A program made the position numbers and the translations under genes. A stretch of DNA of 64,000 bases from Gammaproteobacteria bacterium (lineage in GTDB: Bacteria; Pseudomonadota; Gammaproteobacteria; Steroidobacterales; Steroidobacteraceae), in the NCBI GenBank assembly GCA_028293725.1, contig JAQGOE010000234.1:57301-121300 (forward strand), written 5' to 3'. The notes under the pieces were generated by a model. That model was not told where the DNA came from, did no database searches, and worked only from the letters and a program-made list of their open reading frames with translations. Positions 1 to 8,448 of this stretch are shown here, one piece after another (the first letter of the stretch is position 1; each line of letters starts with the position of its first letter).

Positions 1-1532
1 CGAGCGAGATAGTTCTTCGGGCCGAGACAGATGCCCTTCCCGCCGTGTACGTCCATCGCGTCATTCGCGACCTGCCGGGCCATCTCGGTAACGTGGTACT
101 TCAACATCGCCGACGGCACGGAAGGCTTCTCGCCGCCATCGATCGCTCCGGCCGTAACCGAGCGCGCGGCGTCCATGGTGTAGGTGAGGCCAACCATGCG
201 TGCGATCACGGCCTCGACACCCTCGAACTTACCAACGGGCGTGTTGAATTGACGCCGGATGCGCGCGTACGCGCCCGTCGCCCAGGTGCCGGCCTTCGCG
301 CCACCAGTGCCGTTCGACGGCAGCGAGATGCAGCGACCGACTGAAAGCTGCTCCACCAACATGCGCCACCCGGAGCCGGCCATCTTGACGCCGCCGATGA
401 TGGCATCCAGGGGGACGAACACGTCCTTGCCCTGGATCGGGCCGTTCTGGAACGGCACGTTGACGGGGAAGTGGCGGCGTCCGATGGTCACGCCCGCGGT
501 ATTACGCGGAATCAGGGCACAGGTGATACCGATGTCCGACTTCCCACCCAACAGTTTGTCCGGATCGAACATGCGGAAGGCGAGACCGATGACGGTCGCG
601 ATCGGCGCGAGGGTGATGTAGCGCTTGGAGAAATTCAGACGCAGACCGATGACTTCACGGCCTTGCCATACGCCTTTGCAAACGATGCCGGTGTCGGGAA
701 TGGAGGCTGCGTCCGAGCCCGCACGCGGACCGGTGAGCGCGAAACAGGGGACTTCCTCGCCACGCGCCAGTCGCGGCAGGTAGTAGTTCTTCTGCTCCTC
801 GGTCCCGTAGTGATTCAACAGTTCCGCCGGCCCGAGCGAGTTGGGAACGGCGACGGTGGAGGAAGCGGTGGTGCTGCGGCTCGCGATCTTGGCCAGCACG
901 CAGGAGTGCGCATAGGCGGAGAATTCGAGACCACCGTATTTCTTCGGGATGATCATCGCGAAGAAGCCGCGCGACTTGAGGTAATCCCACACCTGCGGCG
1001 GCAGGTCACCGCGCTCGTGAGTGATGTTCCAATCGTCGAGCATGCGGCATAGCTCTTCGCAGGCTCCGTCGATGAATGCCTGCTCTTCGGCGGACAACTT
1101 TGGGGCCTTGGCGGATAGCAGCTTCGACCACTTCGGAGCGCCCGTGAACAACTCTCCGTCCCACCAGACCGTGCCGGCCTCGAGAGCCTCGCGTTCCGTC
1201 TGCGACATCGACGGCAACAGCTTCAGATACGCCTTCATGAACGGGCGCGTGATGAGCGCTTTGCGCAGTGGCCGGACATTGAGCAGCCACAGTCCCGCCA
1301 ACATCACCCAGAGGAAGCCTTTCCAGACCCCGGCCGGCTCGCCCTGCGCACCCAGCCAGGTGTAGGCGACGAGAAGTACAGTGAATGTGGCGGTAAAGAC
1401 GAGCAGCGACAGGCGCTTGTAAGCGAGGAAGAGGATCGCCGCTATGAACAGCAGCGTGATCACGCCGCCGATCTGGGTAACGGCGTAAGCCGCGGCGGCG
1501 ATGAGAAGGAGAATGATGATCGCGCCGAGCAT
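1..1532 (-). CDS. fadE: acyl-CoA dehydrogenase, FadE type (3' end outside the window)
   Basis: This gene encodes an acyl-CoA dehydrogenase of the long, membrane-anchored FadE type, which oxidises acyl-CoA in the first step of fatty acid beta-oxidation. It starts at the ATG at 1532, six bases after a perfect AGGAGG. The first 510 codons are present and the C-terminal part lies beyond position 1. The N-terminus has hydrophobic segments at about residues 3-60 and 68-85, as in FadE. After these comes the flavin-enzyme core, with [11 protein letters not shown], the substrate/FAD-region motif [14 protein letters not shown], and [11 protein letters not shown] near the cut. FadE proteins are usually about 800 residues, so roughly 300 are missing. 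It lies downstream of mdh on the same strand, with a 7-bp GC-rich inverted repeat (1547-1573) between them. Confidence 0.9.
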   Translation of the reverse strand, partial: MLGAIIILLLIAAAAYAVTQIGGVITLLFIAAILFLAYKRLSLLVFTATFTVLLVAYTWLGAQGEPAGVWKGFLWVMLAGLWLLNVRPLRKALITRPFMKAYLKLLPSMSQTEREALEAGTVWWDGELFTGAPKWSKLLSAKAPKLSAEEQAFIDGACEELCRMLDDWNITHERGDLPPQVWDYLKSRGFFAMIIPKKYGGLEFSAYAHSCVLAKIASRSTTASSTVAVPNSLGPAELLNHYGTEEQKNYYLPRLARGEEVPCFALTGPRAGSDAASIPDTGIVCKGVWQGREVIGLRLNFSKRYITLAPIATVIGLAFRMFDPDKLLGGKSDIGITCALIPRNTAGVTIGRRHFPVNVPFQNGPIQGKDVFVPLDAIIGGVKMAGSGWRMLVEQLSVGRCISLPSNGTGGAKAGTWATGAYARIRRQFNTPVGKFEGVEAVIARMVGLTYTMDAARSVTAGAIDGGEKPSVPSAMLKYHVTEMARQVANDAMDVHGGKGICLGPKNYLA

Positions 1533-1546
1533 GAAACCTCCTGGTG

Positions 1547-1573
1547 GGGCGCCCCCGTGATGCGGAGGCGCCC
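1547..1573 (-). other. GC-rich inverted repeat in the fadE leader
   Basis: Perfect 7-base arms (GGGCGCC at 1547-1553, GGCGCCC at 1567-1573) enclose a 13-base loop just upstream of the fadE ribosome binding site. No T-run follows. It could be a weak mdh terminator or a leader hairpin for fadE. Nothing in the sequence decides which. Confidence 0.3.
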
Positions 1574-1631
1574 GTTCAGACGAATGACCATCCGGCGCCG
1601 GCGAGCCACTCCGGGCCCATGCCGGGCGCTC

Positions 1632-2612
1632 TCAGCCGAGCAGCGTCTTCACTCCGTCGCGCTCTTCGCGCAGCTCAGCGTCCGTCGCGTCCATACGCTT
1701 GCGGCTGAACTCGTCGACGGACAGACCCTGCACGATCTGATATTCACCGTCCTTGATGGTGACAGGATAGGAGTAAATCACCCCTTCCTTGATCCCGTAG
1801 CTGCCATCGGACGGGACCCCCATGCTGATCCAGTCGCCGGGCGCCGTGCCGTGGAACCAGGTGTGGACGTGGTCGAGTGCCGCGGATGCGGCCGAAGCCG
1901 CCGAGGATGCGCCGCGCGCCTTGATGATGGCGGCGCCGCGCTGTTGCACCACTGGTATGAAGGTCTCTTCGATCCACTTCTGGTCCACCAACGACTTCGC
2001 CGGCTTGCCGTCCACGAGGGTGTGGCTGAGGTCCGGGTACTGGGTCGCGGAGTGATTGCCCCAGATGGTCATACGGGTGATGGCCGTCGTGTGTTTGCCG
2101 GTCTTTTCGGCGAGCTGCGACAGCGCGCGGTTGTGATCCAGGCGCGTCATCGCAGTGAAGTTGCGCGGATTGAGGTCTTTCGCATTCGCCTTGGCGATGA
2201 GCGAGTTGGTGTTGGCCGGATTGCCGACGACCAGCACTTTCACCTGCCGGTGCGCGACGTCGTTGAGAGCCTTGCCCTGCGCCGAGAAAATCTGCGCGTT
2301 GGCAAGCAGGAGATCCTTGCGCTCCATGCCGGGGCCGCGGGGCCGGGCGCCGACGAGCATGGCGACGTTGCAATCCCGGAAGGCAACTTTGGCATCGTCG
2401 GTGGCGACGATCTTGTTCAGCGTGGGGAAGGCGCAGTCGTTGAGCTCCATCACGACGCCCTGCAGGCCGGGCAGAGCAGGCGTGATTTCGAGCAGATGCA
2501 GGTTTACGGGCTGATCAGGACCCAGCATCTGGCCGGAGGCGACGCGGAAGGCGAGGGCATAACCGATCTGGCCGGCGGCGCCGGTGATCGCGACGTTCAG
2601 GGCAGGCTTCAT
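1632..2612 (-). CDS. mdh: malate dehydrogenase
   Basis: This 326-residue NAD-dependent malate dehydrogenase interconverts malate and oxaloacetate in the TCA cycle. The Rossmann glycine motif [10 protein letters not shown] is at residues 11-20. The active-site loop [13 protein letters not shown] carries the substrate-binding arginines. NPANTNS follows, and the catalytic histidine is in WGNHS. Length and motifs fit the cytosolic type found in many proteobacteria and actinobacteria, unlike the shorter E. coli Mdh. It appears to be a single gene between the anti-sigma gene upstream and fadE downstream. Its ribosome binding site is weak by eye. Confidence 0.96.
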   Translation of the reverse strand: MKPALNVAITGAAGQIGYALAFRVASGQMLGPDQPVNLHLLEITPALPGLQGVVMELNDCAFPTLNKIVATDDAKVAFRDCNVAMLVGARPRGPGMERKDLLLANAQIFSAQGKALNDVAHRQVKVLVVGNPANTNSLIAKANAKDLNPRNFTAMTRLDHNRALSQLAEKTGKHTTAITRMTIWGNHSATQYPDLSHTLVDGKPAKSLVDQKWIEETFIPVVQQRGAAIIKARGASSAASAASAALDHVHTWFHGTAPGDWISMGVPSDGSYGIKEGVIYSYPVTIKDGEYQIVQGLSVDEFSRKRMDATDAELREERDGVKTLLG

Positions 2613-2657
2613 GGCGATGCGTATCTTTAGGCGGGAAAGGGCCCGGAATTCTATCGG

Positions 2658-3683
2658 CTATTGCGGCCGACCGTCAGCAGGAGCCGCCTCCGGAGGCACC
2701 GAATAGCCCGGATACACGTCGCGGAAATGCTTGAATTCCTGCTCCGCTTCGCCAGTGAGGCCCTGGGCACGCATTTTTTCGATGTAGTCGAGCCAGGCAC
2801 GCGGATTCGGGTGCTTGCGCCTCTCGGCGGCCGAGCCCACGCCAGACCGCGCCGACTGTCGGGCCGAGCCGCTCTCCATGTGGATACTGGGCAGCGCAGC
2901 GGCCGGGGAGGCGGCCAGCGTCGTAGTGTCCTCAGACAGCCCTCCTTGCGGAAAGGCCGTTACTGAAATTGCGCTCAGCTCGGTTTGAGATTCGAAACGG
3001 CGGGAAGCCGTAACAATGACGGTCACCATCGGATCTGCACTTCCGGACGGCTTTTCTGCCGTCCGCAAGCGGCTTGCCGCCATATCGCGCTCCGTGAGGC
3101 CTCCCGAGGCGCCATGTCGGGCGGAGCCTGAGAGGTACACGACCATGATGGGCTCGTTAGGTGGAGCAGTCGCAGGCGTCGGTGCGTAGTAGGCGCGTGG
3201 CAACGTCGCCCACGGAGCCTTGGCGGCCGGCGCCTTCATGCGGGCCGCCGATCGCGGGAATGCGTTCGATGGCGACCTGTTGGCGGGTGACGCAACCGAC
3301 GGCACTGGTGAGGGCGCCTTCGCATCGGGAGCCGACGGCTCGTCGAATGGCAGCGTGATCTCCTCAAACGGCTCCTCCACAGCCGCGAGGGCCTGTGAAC
3401 GGCCCGCATCCTGTCGTATGGCCTGCCGCATCCCCAGGTCCAACAGCATCGAGAGCGACACGAGAATCGTTGCGGCCAACCCCATGGGAACAGCCCACCG
3501 GGGTGCCTTGAAAACCGCTACCGGTGCGGGGCTCTGAATGGCCGCACGCGCCTTGCCGATGATGATTCGATCAAGCTCCGGTGGCGGCTCCAGCCGGTCG
3601 ATCAAGGCGAGGCGCCGATCGATAGACACGCGCCGTTTGAGGTACGCCTCGAAGTCATCGTGGTATTCAGAGTCGGTAATCAT
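2658..3683 (-). CDS. ECF-associated membrane anti-sigma-like protein with a TonB-receptor-like motif
   Basis: This 341-residue protein overlaps the preceding sigma factor by ATGA, the usual layout for an anti-sigma factor. A charged cytoplasmic N-terminus (1-60) is followed by one membrane segment (about 64-83), a long Pro/Ala/Ser-rich presumably periplasmic region, and a C-terminal helix pair with AWLDYIEKMRAQGLTGEA and a YPGY end (about 296-327). That C-terminal pattern recurs in ECF-operon proteins of Xanthomonadales-type bacteria. Residues 219-244 (VTVIVTASRR ... ISVTAF) strikingly resemble the start of the mature part of TonB-dependent receptors (xVVVTAxRR ... ISVTAF). I infer a role as regulator of the sigma factor. 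The ligand and mechanism are unknown. Confidence 0.6.
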   Translation of the reverse strand: MITDSEYHDDFEAYLKRRVSIDRRLALIDRLEPPPELDRIIIGKARAAIQSPAPVAVFKAPRWAVPMGLAATILVSLSMLLDLGMRQAIRQDAGRSQALAAVEEPFEEITLPFDEPSAPDAKAPSPVPSVASPANRSPSNAFPRSAARMKAPAAKAPWATLPRAYYAPTPATAPPNEPIMVVYLSGSARHGASGGLTERDMAASRLRTAEKPSGSADPMVTVIVTASRRFESQTELSAISVTAFPQGGLSEDTTTLAASPAAALPSIHMESGSARQSARSGVGSAAERRKHPNPRAWLDYIEKMRAQGLTGEAEQEFKHFRDVYPGYSVPPEAAPADGRPQ

Positions 3684-4294
3684 CCGCCCTCCACGACCAC
3701 TTTGATGCCGATGACAACGGCGGGCGCAGCGCTGAGCGGCGCGGCGGTCCCGAGCGCATGACGCAGTTTCGTCACAGCGTAGCGCAGGCGACTCTTCGCT
3801 GTTTCCGGGCCCACGGCCGTAATGACTGCGATCTCCTCTAGTGAGAGGCCGGACTCTTCGTACAGAAGAAACACATCCCGCTGCTCGGCCGGCAAGTCCG
3901 CCAGCGCGACCTTGTAGCGGGCGACCGTTTGCGCGAGTTCCGCGCGTGAGTCCGGTCTCTCGTCGTCCGGCGCCGGCAACGAGCCTTGCCAGTCGTCCTG
4001 CGCGTCGCCACTGACTTCCGCGCGAACCGTCGAGCGCCGGCAGTAGTCGACGAAGCAGTTGTGCGCGATGCGATACAAGAACGTCTGAAACTTCGCTCGC
4101 GGCTCATAGCGCTCGCGGCTGGCGATGACCTTGCTCCACACCTCCTGGAAGAGGTCGCTCGCGGATTCCGGATTGTGAGTGTGCCGCGACAAATAGCGGT
4201 AGAGCCCGCCGCGATGGCGCTGGTAGAGCGTCTCGAAGGCGCGCAAATCGCCACGCGCATAACGCAGCATCAATTCGCCATCGTCGAGGTCCAT
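3680..4294 (-). CDS. ECF-type RNA polymerase sigma factor
   Basis: This is a group 4 (ECF) sigma factor of about 204 residues. Region 2 spans roughly residues 5-85 (LFQEVWSKVIASRERYEPRAKFQTFLYRIAHNCFVDYCRR). Region 4, with its helix-turn-helix, spans roughly 135-190 (LADLPAEQRDVFLLYEESGLSLEEIAVITAVGPETAKSRLRYAVTKLR). I chose the ATG at 4294 (MDLDDGELM). The reading frame stays open upstream to 4555, but that extension is low-complexity and unlike sigma factors. A GAGG sits just before 4294. The stop overlaps the start of the downstream anti-sigma-like gene (ATGA), so the pair is probably translationally coupled. Confidence 0.85.
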   Translation of the reverse strand: MDLDDGELMLRYARGDLRAFETLYQRHRGGLYRYLSRHTHNPESASDLFQEVWSKVIASRERYEPRAKFQTFLYRIAHNCFVDYCRRSTVRAEVSGDAQDDWQGSLPAPDDERPDSRAELAQTVARYKVALADLPAEQRDVFLLYEESGLSLEEIAVITAVGPETAKSRLRYAVTKLRHALGTAAPLSAAPAVVIGIKVVVEGG

Positions 4295-4544
4295 CGCCTC
4301 GCACTCTACGCGCGCCTCCCGAGTGCTGCATCTCGAGCCGCGCACAAACCCTGAAGGCCTTTGCTGCATCTGAACTGACGTCCCGGCGCATCTGAATCCG
4401 GGACCACCGGCCCCGGTGGCCTTGCGCGAGCGACCTCCCGAGCGAGGTAGCAGGCGAAGGGTCCCCCACGTCCTTGTGAACGTCGGAGCCTGGGCCGGCG
4501 GTTTAGCTCCCAGGCCCTTCCTGAAAATAATTTGGTGAGCTGCC
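4295..4544. other. intergenic region between divergent sigma-factor and YtrA-type operons
   Basis: I see no gene I can support in this stretch. Short reading frames here are the upstream extension of the sigma-factor frame and its shadows. The right edge passes into the strong plus-strand promoter at 4545. I could not pick out a convincing promoter for the minus-strand sigma gene. Confidence 0.5.
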
Positions 4545-4578
4545 TTGACACTCATCTAGTGATGTAGTTATATATAAC
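4545..4578 (+). promoter_or_regulatory. sigma70 promoter overlapped by a perfect palindrome (likely GntR/YtrA operator)
   Basis: TTGACA at 4545-4550, a 17-base spacer and TTATAT at 4568-4573 form a near-consensus promoter. The -10 lies inside the perfect 12-base palindrome GTTATATATAAC (4567-4578). YtrA-subfamily GntR regulators typically bind such GT...AC palindromes at their own promoter, and one is encoded 310 bases downstream. Repression by occluding the -10 is therefore the natural inference. Confidence 0.7.
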
Positions 4579-4640
4579 ACCATGACGACGGCGAGCTGAT
4601 TGGTGCAGAGCGACTTAACCCCCACGAACGGAGACGCGAC

Positions 4641-4850
4641 ATGAATACTTTAGTAAACAATGGCTTGAAGGCGCTGGCTTGTGGTACTGCCGCGCTGGCG
4701 ATCACGGCAGTAATGAGCTTGAGCTTTGTCCAGTCCACGGCGGTAGTGCATAACACCCCCATCACCACGACGCCCTGGATGGCCAGGCTCTCGGTACAGC
4801 CGGCCCACGTCTGGTTTGGCCAGCCTCGGCCCGCTGTTTTGGTAGATTAG
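4641..4850 (+). CDS. small membrane or exported peptide at the head of a YtrA-type operon
   Basis: This 69-codon frame is preceded by GGAG eight bases before its ATG. It begins with a basic N-terminus and a hydrophobic stretch (LKALACGTAALAITAVMSLSFV, about residues 9-30), so it has either a membrane anchor or a signal peptide. The remainder is polar with Trp and Pro (HVWFGQPRP). I do not recognise a family. It sits directly behind the palindromic promoter and 38 bases before the GntR gene, so it is probably the first gene of the operon. It could be a membrane partner of the ABC transporter or a sensor peptide; no function can be read from the sequence. Confidence 0.6.
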   Translation: MNTLVNNGLKALACGTAALAITAVMSLSFVQSTAVVHNTPITTTPWMARLSVQPAHVWFGQPRPAVLVD

Positions 4851-4888
4851 TCCGCTAACCTTCTGTCACAGAGTGTGCATAAGACCTG

Positions 4889-5299
4889 ATGGATCCGCAG
4901 TGGGATGACAGCCTGCCGATTTACCGGCAACTGCGGGACCGGGTGGTCGCGATGATTCTGGAAGGTGTGTTGAAGGAAGGCGATCCGCTGCCGTCGGTCC
5001 GGAACGTGGCAGCGGAATTCAGACTGAACCCACTCACCGTCCTGAAGGGTTACCAGCAGCTCGTTGATGAGCAGCTGGTGGAAAAGCGGCGAGGGTTGGG
5101 GATGTTCGTCAGCAACGGGGCGCGCAACGCCTTGATGAAGGACGAGCGGCAACGCTTCCTCGAGGAGGAGTGGCCGAAGGTCTACGCCACCATTCAGCGG
5201 CTGGGCCTGTCGCCTACCGACCTTCTGCGTAACGGGGCGGCTGCGCCCACGGCGCCATACCCCTCCACGCCAGGACAGGGTGATGACAAAGGTAATTGA
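4889..5299 (+). CDS. GntR family transcriptional regulator, YtrA subfamily
   Basis: This 136-residue regulator has an N-terminal winged helix (SLPIYRQLRDRVVAMILEGVLKEGDPLPSVRNVAAEFRLNPLTVLKGYQQL..., residues 8-70). Only a short helical C-terminal tail follows, with no ligand-binding domain of the FadR or HutC type. That short architecture and linkage to an ABC-2 type exporter define the YtrA subfamily. The target is probably the palindrome at 4567-4578 in its own promoter. Its end overlaps the start of the ATPase gene. Confidence 0.88.
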   Translation: MDPQWDDSLPIYRQLRDRVVAMILEGVLKEGDPLPSVRNVAAEFRLNPLTVLKGYQQLVDEQLVEKRRGLGMFVSNGARNALMKDERQRFLEEEWPKVYATIQRLGLSPTDLLRNGAAAPTAPYPSTPGQGDDKGN

Positions 5300-6209
5300 G
5301 GCCCGGGGCCTGAGAAAATCGTACGGCCGGCGTACCGGTCACTCGACGCCCGCGTTGGAGGATGTCAGCTTCTCGGTGGCGCCGGGGCGCATTGTCGGCC
5401 TCATCGGACCCAACGGCGCCGGTAAGACGACCGCCCTGAAGGCGATTCTCGGCCTCACGAGTTTCGAAGGCGAGCTACGGGTGTTGGGCTTGGATCCGCG
5501 CTCACGGCGCGACGAGCTGATGCGCGACGTCTCGTTCATTGCCGACGTGGCGGTGTTGCCGGGGTGGTTGCGTGTTGGCCAGGCACTGGAGCTCGTCGCC
5601 GGTGTGCACACGCGCTTCAACCGGGCGCGCGCCGAGCAGTTTCTACGAAGGACTGACATCCGCATGAGAAGCCGGGTGCGCGAGCTCTCCAAGGGCATGG
5701 TGACCCAGTTGCATCTGGCATTGATCCTGTCAATCGATGCCCGGCTGCTGGTGTTGGATGAGCCGACGCTGGGGCTCGACCTTCTGTACCGGCGGCAGTT
5801 CTACGATGCGCTGCTGAACGATTTTTTCAACGATGAGCGCACGATTCTCGTGACGACCCACCAGGTGGAAGAAGTCGAGAATCTGTTTACCGACGTGCTG
5901 TTCATCAATCACGGCCGGGTCGTGCTCGACAGCTCCGTCGAGGCGTTGGCCGAGCGCTACGTGCAGCTCACCGTGGCTCCCGACAAAGCCGCCCAGGCGC
6001 GTGCGCTGCAGCCGTTCTACGAGCGCGAGGTGTTTGGCCGAGTGGTGATGATTTTTGATTGGCCGGCATCCCGGCGGCCGGCGAACGGGGGCGCGGCGGA
6101 TCAGCCGACGTCGGACGCGCCGCCAGCCTTTGCCGAGCTCGCCGCCCTCGGAGAAATCCGCACGCCCTCCATCGCCGATCTATTCGTCGCCAAGATGGAG
6201 GTCGCTTGA
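5283..6209 (+). CDS. ABC transporter ATP-binding protein (YtrB-like)
   Basis: This is the ATPase subunit of an ABC-2 type exporter, about 308 residues. It has Walker A GPNGAGKTT, the signature LSKGM, and Walker B LLVLDEPTLGLD with a following switch His (TTHQVEEVENL). A roughly 80-residue C-terminal extension carries a low-complexity GGAADQPTSDAPP segment. I take the ATG at 5283; a GTG at 5280 is also in frame. It overlaps the regulator gene, and its own TGA overlaps the TTG start proposed for the permease. It presumably works with that permease under control of the YtrA-type regulator. Confidence 0.9.
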   Translation: MTKVIEARGLRKSYGRRTGHSTPALEDVSFSVAPGRIVGLIGPNGAGKTTALKAILGLTSFEGELRVLGLDPRSRRDELMRDVSFIADVAVLPGWLRVGQALELVAGVHTRFNRARAEQFLRRTDIRMRSRVRELSKGMVTQLHLALILSIDARLLVLDEPTLGLDLLYRRQFYDALLNDFFNDERTILVTTHQVEEVENLFTDVLFINHGRVVLDSSVEALAERYVQLTVAPDKAAQARALQPFYEREVFGRVVMIFDWPASRRPANGGAADQPTSDAPPAFAELAALGEIRTPSIADLFVAKMEVA

Positions 6210-7192
6210 GCAGCCCGGCGGTGGTCGCACCGCGCGCGGGCACGACCGGCCGGCGTACCGGAGGCTGGCGTGCGTGGGCGACCAACAACCCGAAGATCAG
6301 GATGTTTCAGACGCTCGTGCGGCGAGAGATCTGGGAGCACCGCTCGCTCTGGATGGCGCCGCTCGCGGTTACCGCGTTGCTGCTCATCTGTGCGCTGCTC
6401 ACGCACGGAGCGCTAAAGATCGATGCCACCGATTCCTCCGAGTGGCTCGATCCGCGGAACAAGACCATCGTGTTTGCACTGGCGCAGTGGGCACTCACGA
6501 TACCTCACTACCTCGTGATGATTCTCCTGCTCAACTTCTACCTGCTCGACTGTCTCTACGCCGAGCGGAAAGATCGTAGCATCCTGTTCTGGAAGTCCCT
6601 GCCGGTCACCGACGGAGCCACGGTCGCCTCGAAGATCTTCGTGAGCTGCGTCGTTTTGCCGCTAGGTACTTTCGCCCTTGCGCTGGTCACAGACGTTCTC
6701 TTCACCGCGATCTGGAATCTTCGCGCGGCGATCGGGCACGCTCCGGAGCTCATCGTCTGGGACACCGTGGCGTTTCTGAAGACTCAGGCGGTAATGTTCC
6801 TGGGCCTGGTGATCTCCATTCTCTGGTACGCGCCTTTTTTCGGCGTCTTCCTGCTCGCATCCGCCGGACTGCGACGCAATGTGCTCATGTGGGTGACCGT
6901 CGTGCCGTTGCTTGCTGCCATCGGCGAGCGGATCGCCTTCGGCACCCATTGGATTTCGAGTCTCATCGACTATCGCTGGGACGGCATCTGGAGCAGCATG
7001 CGCGTCGAGACCGCCCTGCTCGGCTCGATCAAGAATGTCGGTCCCGCAGAGGTCGTGTCCATCCCCGAGGTCTACGATCGGGTCCATGTCGGCCCCGCAT
7101 TCACCAACATCGATCTCTGGCTCGGCATCCTCTTTGCCGCCGCCTGCGCTTATGCGGCCGCCCGCATCCGCCGCTACCGCGACGAAACCTGA
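6206..7192 (+). CDS. ABC-2 type transporter permease
   Basis: This multi-pass membrane protein has hydrophobic segments such as APLAVTALLLICALLTHG, WALTIPHYLVMILLLNFYLLDCLY, FVSCVVLPLGTFALALVTDVLFT, AVMFLGLVISILWYAPFFGVFLLASAG and a final one near LWLGILFAAACAYAAARI. I propose the TTG at 6206, which overlaps the ATPase stop (TTGA) and follows GGAGG (6197-6201). The first ATG in a good context is at 6302 and would remove 32 residues. Together with the upstream ATPase it forms an exporter of unknown substrate. Related YtrA-controlled transporters respond to cell-envelope stress, but nothing here proves that role. Confidence 0.82.
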   Translation: MSSPAVVAPRAGTTGRRTGGWRAWATNNPKIRMFQTLVRREIWEHRSLWMAPLAVTALLLICALLTHGALKIDATDSSEWLDPRNKTIVFALAQWALTIPHYLVMILLLNFYLLDCLYAERKDRSILFWKSLPVTDGATVASKIFVSCVVLPLGTFALALVTDVLFTAIWNLRAAIGHAPELIVWDTVAFLKTQAVMFLGLVISILWYAPFFGVFLLASAGLRRNVLMWVTVVPLLAAIGERIAFGTHWISSLIDYRWDGIWSSMRVETALLGSIKNVGPAEVVSIPEVYDRVHVGPAFTNIDLWLGILFAAACAYAAARIRRYRDET

Positions 7193-7275
7193 TCCCGCAA
7201 AACAGTAGTCGCAAATCGAGCGACCCCCTTTATCATTGCCGGGCTCATACGCACGCCAAGTGACAAAGGGGTCAC

Positions 7276-8448
7276 GTGCAACAGCACGCTGACGATAAAT
7301 CGATGCTCGATATCCGGCGCTCCGACCAGGGGCTGGAGCTCGAGCTGACCGGGGAATGGCGCGCCCTGCGATTCGACGCGATCGATACCGCATTGACGAG
7401 GCTCGATCTCGGCGGGGCGCGGCGGGTCGAAATCTCCACCAATCGGTTGGAGGTGCTCGATCTTTCGGGCGCCTGGCGCTTGCACGAGTTCATCAAGTGC
7501 ACGGAAGCCGTGGGAGTGGAGGTGACGTTCAAGGGCGAGCCGCCCGACCAGCTGCGCCTGGTGGATCAGACTCTGAAGGGCCAGATTCCGGTATGCACGC
7601 AGCAACGTCCCCGGGTCCCCTTGAGTCTGGTCGATGAGATCGAGTTGCCGGCGCTGCGCTCGCTGAGCCTGCTCGGACAGCACGCCGTCCTGTACGCCAG
7701 GGATCTCCTCAGTGACCTCGCCTTCCTCGGCCGGATGAGCGTTACCGCGGTCCGCGCCATTACGAGCTGGAAACGCCTGCGGCCGATCTCGATCGCCCGA
7801 CACGTGTACGACACGGGAATTACCGCGATTCCGATCGTGTCGCTGATCGCTTTCCTGATCAGCGTGATCATTGCCTACATGAGCGCGCAGCAGCTGCGCA
7901 ACTTTGGTGCGACGGTGTTCGTCGTCGACCTCGTCACCATCGGTGTGCTGCGCGAGCTCGGAGTGTTGCTGACGTCCATTATTGTCGCGGGCCGCTCCGG
8001 CAGCGCCTTTGCCGCTGAGCTCGGCTCGATGAAGCTCAATGAGGAAGTCGATGCGCTGTACGCCACGGGCGTCGATCCGTTCGAGGCGCTGATTCTCCCC
8101 CGGGTCTTCGGCCTCGTCATCGCGTTGCCGCTGTTGACCATTATCGCGGATGTCATCGGGCTCACCGGCGGAGCCCTTTTGTGCCGCTTTCTACTCAACA
8201 TGCCATTGACCCAGTACGTGACCCGGGTACAGGAGTCGATCACCGCGACCACCTTCTGGGTGGGTATCGTCAAGGCGCCGATCTTCGCCATGCTCATCGC
8301 CATGGCCGGTTGTTATCGGGGCATGCAGGTGCGCGATTCCTCGCGTGAGCTCGGCCGGCTGACCACGCTTGCGGTCGTGCAGGCGATCTTCCTCGTGATT
8401 TTCGCTGATGCCCTGTTCGCGGTGCTGTTCCTGGAGATGGGCATTTGA
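7276..8448 (+). CDS. mlaE: MlaE-family lipid transport permease with N-terminal STAS-like domain
   Basis: This is the permease of an MCE-type phospholipid transporter, 390 residues. Residues 10-110 look like a STAS (MlaB-like) domain. The rest is the MlaE fold, with hydrophobic stretches (IPIVSLIAFLISVIIAYMSAQQL, FVVDLVTIGVLRELGVLLTSIIVAGRSGSAFAAELG) and the conserved EEVDAL.A.GVDPF...LPRVF signature. The GTG at 7276 is preceded by AGGGG. That binding site lies inside the inverted repeat GTGAC...GTCAC (7260-7275), which might modulate initiation. Its stop overlaps the next gene. Fusion of STAS and permease is common in MCE systems outside E. coli. Confidence 0.9.
   Translation: MQQHADDKSMLDIRRSDQGLELELTGEWRALRFDAIDTALTRLDLGGARRVEISTNRLEVLDLSGAWRLHEFIKCTEAVGVEVTFKGEPPDQLRLVDQTLKGQIPVCTQQRPRVPLSLVDEIELPALRSLSLLGQHAVLYARDLLSDLAFLGRMSVTAVRAITSWKRLRPISIARHVYDTGITAIPIVSLIAFLISVIIAYMSAQQLRNFGATVFVVDLVTIGVLRELGVLLTSIIVAGRSGSAFAAELGSMKLNEEVDALYATGVDPFEALILPRVFGLVIALPLLTIIADVIGLTGGALLCRFLLNMPLTQYVTRVQESITATTFWVGIVKAPIFAMLIAMAGCYRGMQVRDSSRELGRLTTLAVVQAIFLVIFADALFAVLFLEMGI

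Noticed and set aside
4295..4555. 87-codon N-terminal extension of the ECF sigma factor
   Set aside because: Low-complexity Arg/Gly/Pro sequence unlike any sigma domain; the core starts right after ATG 4294.
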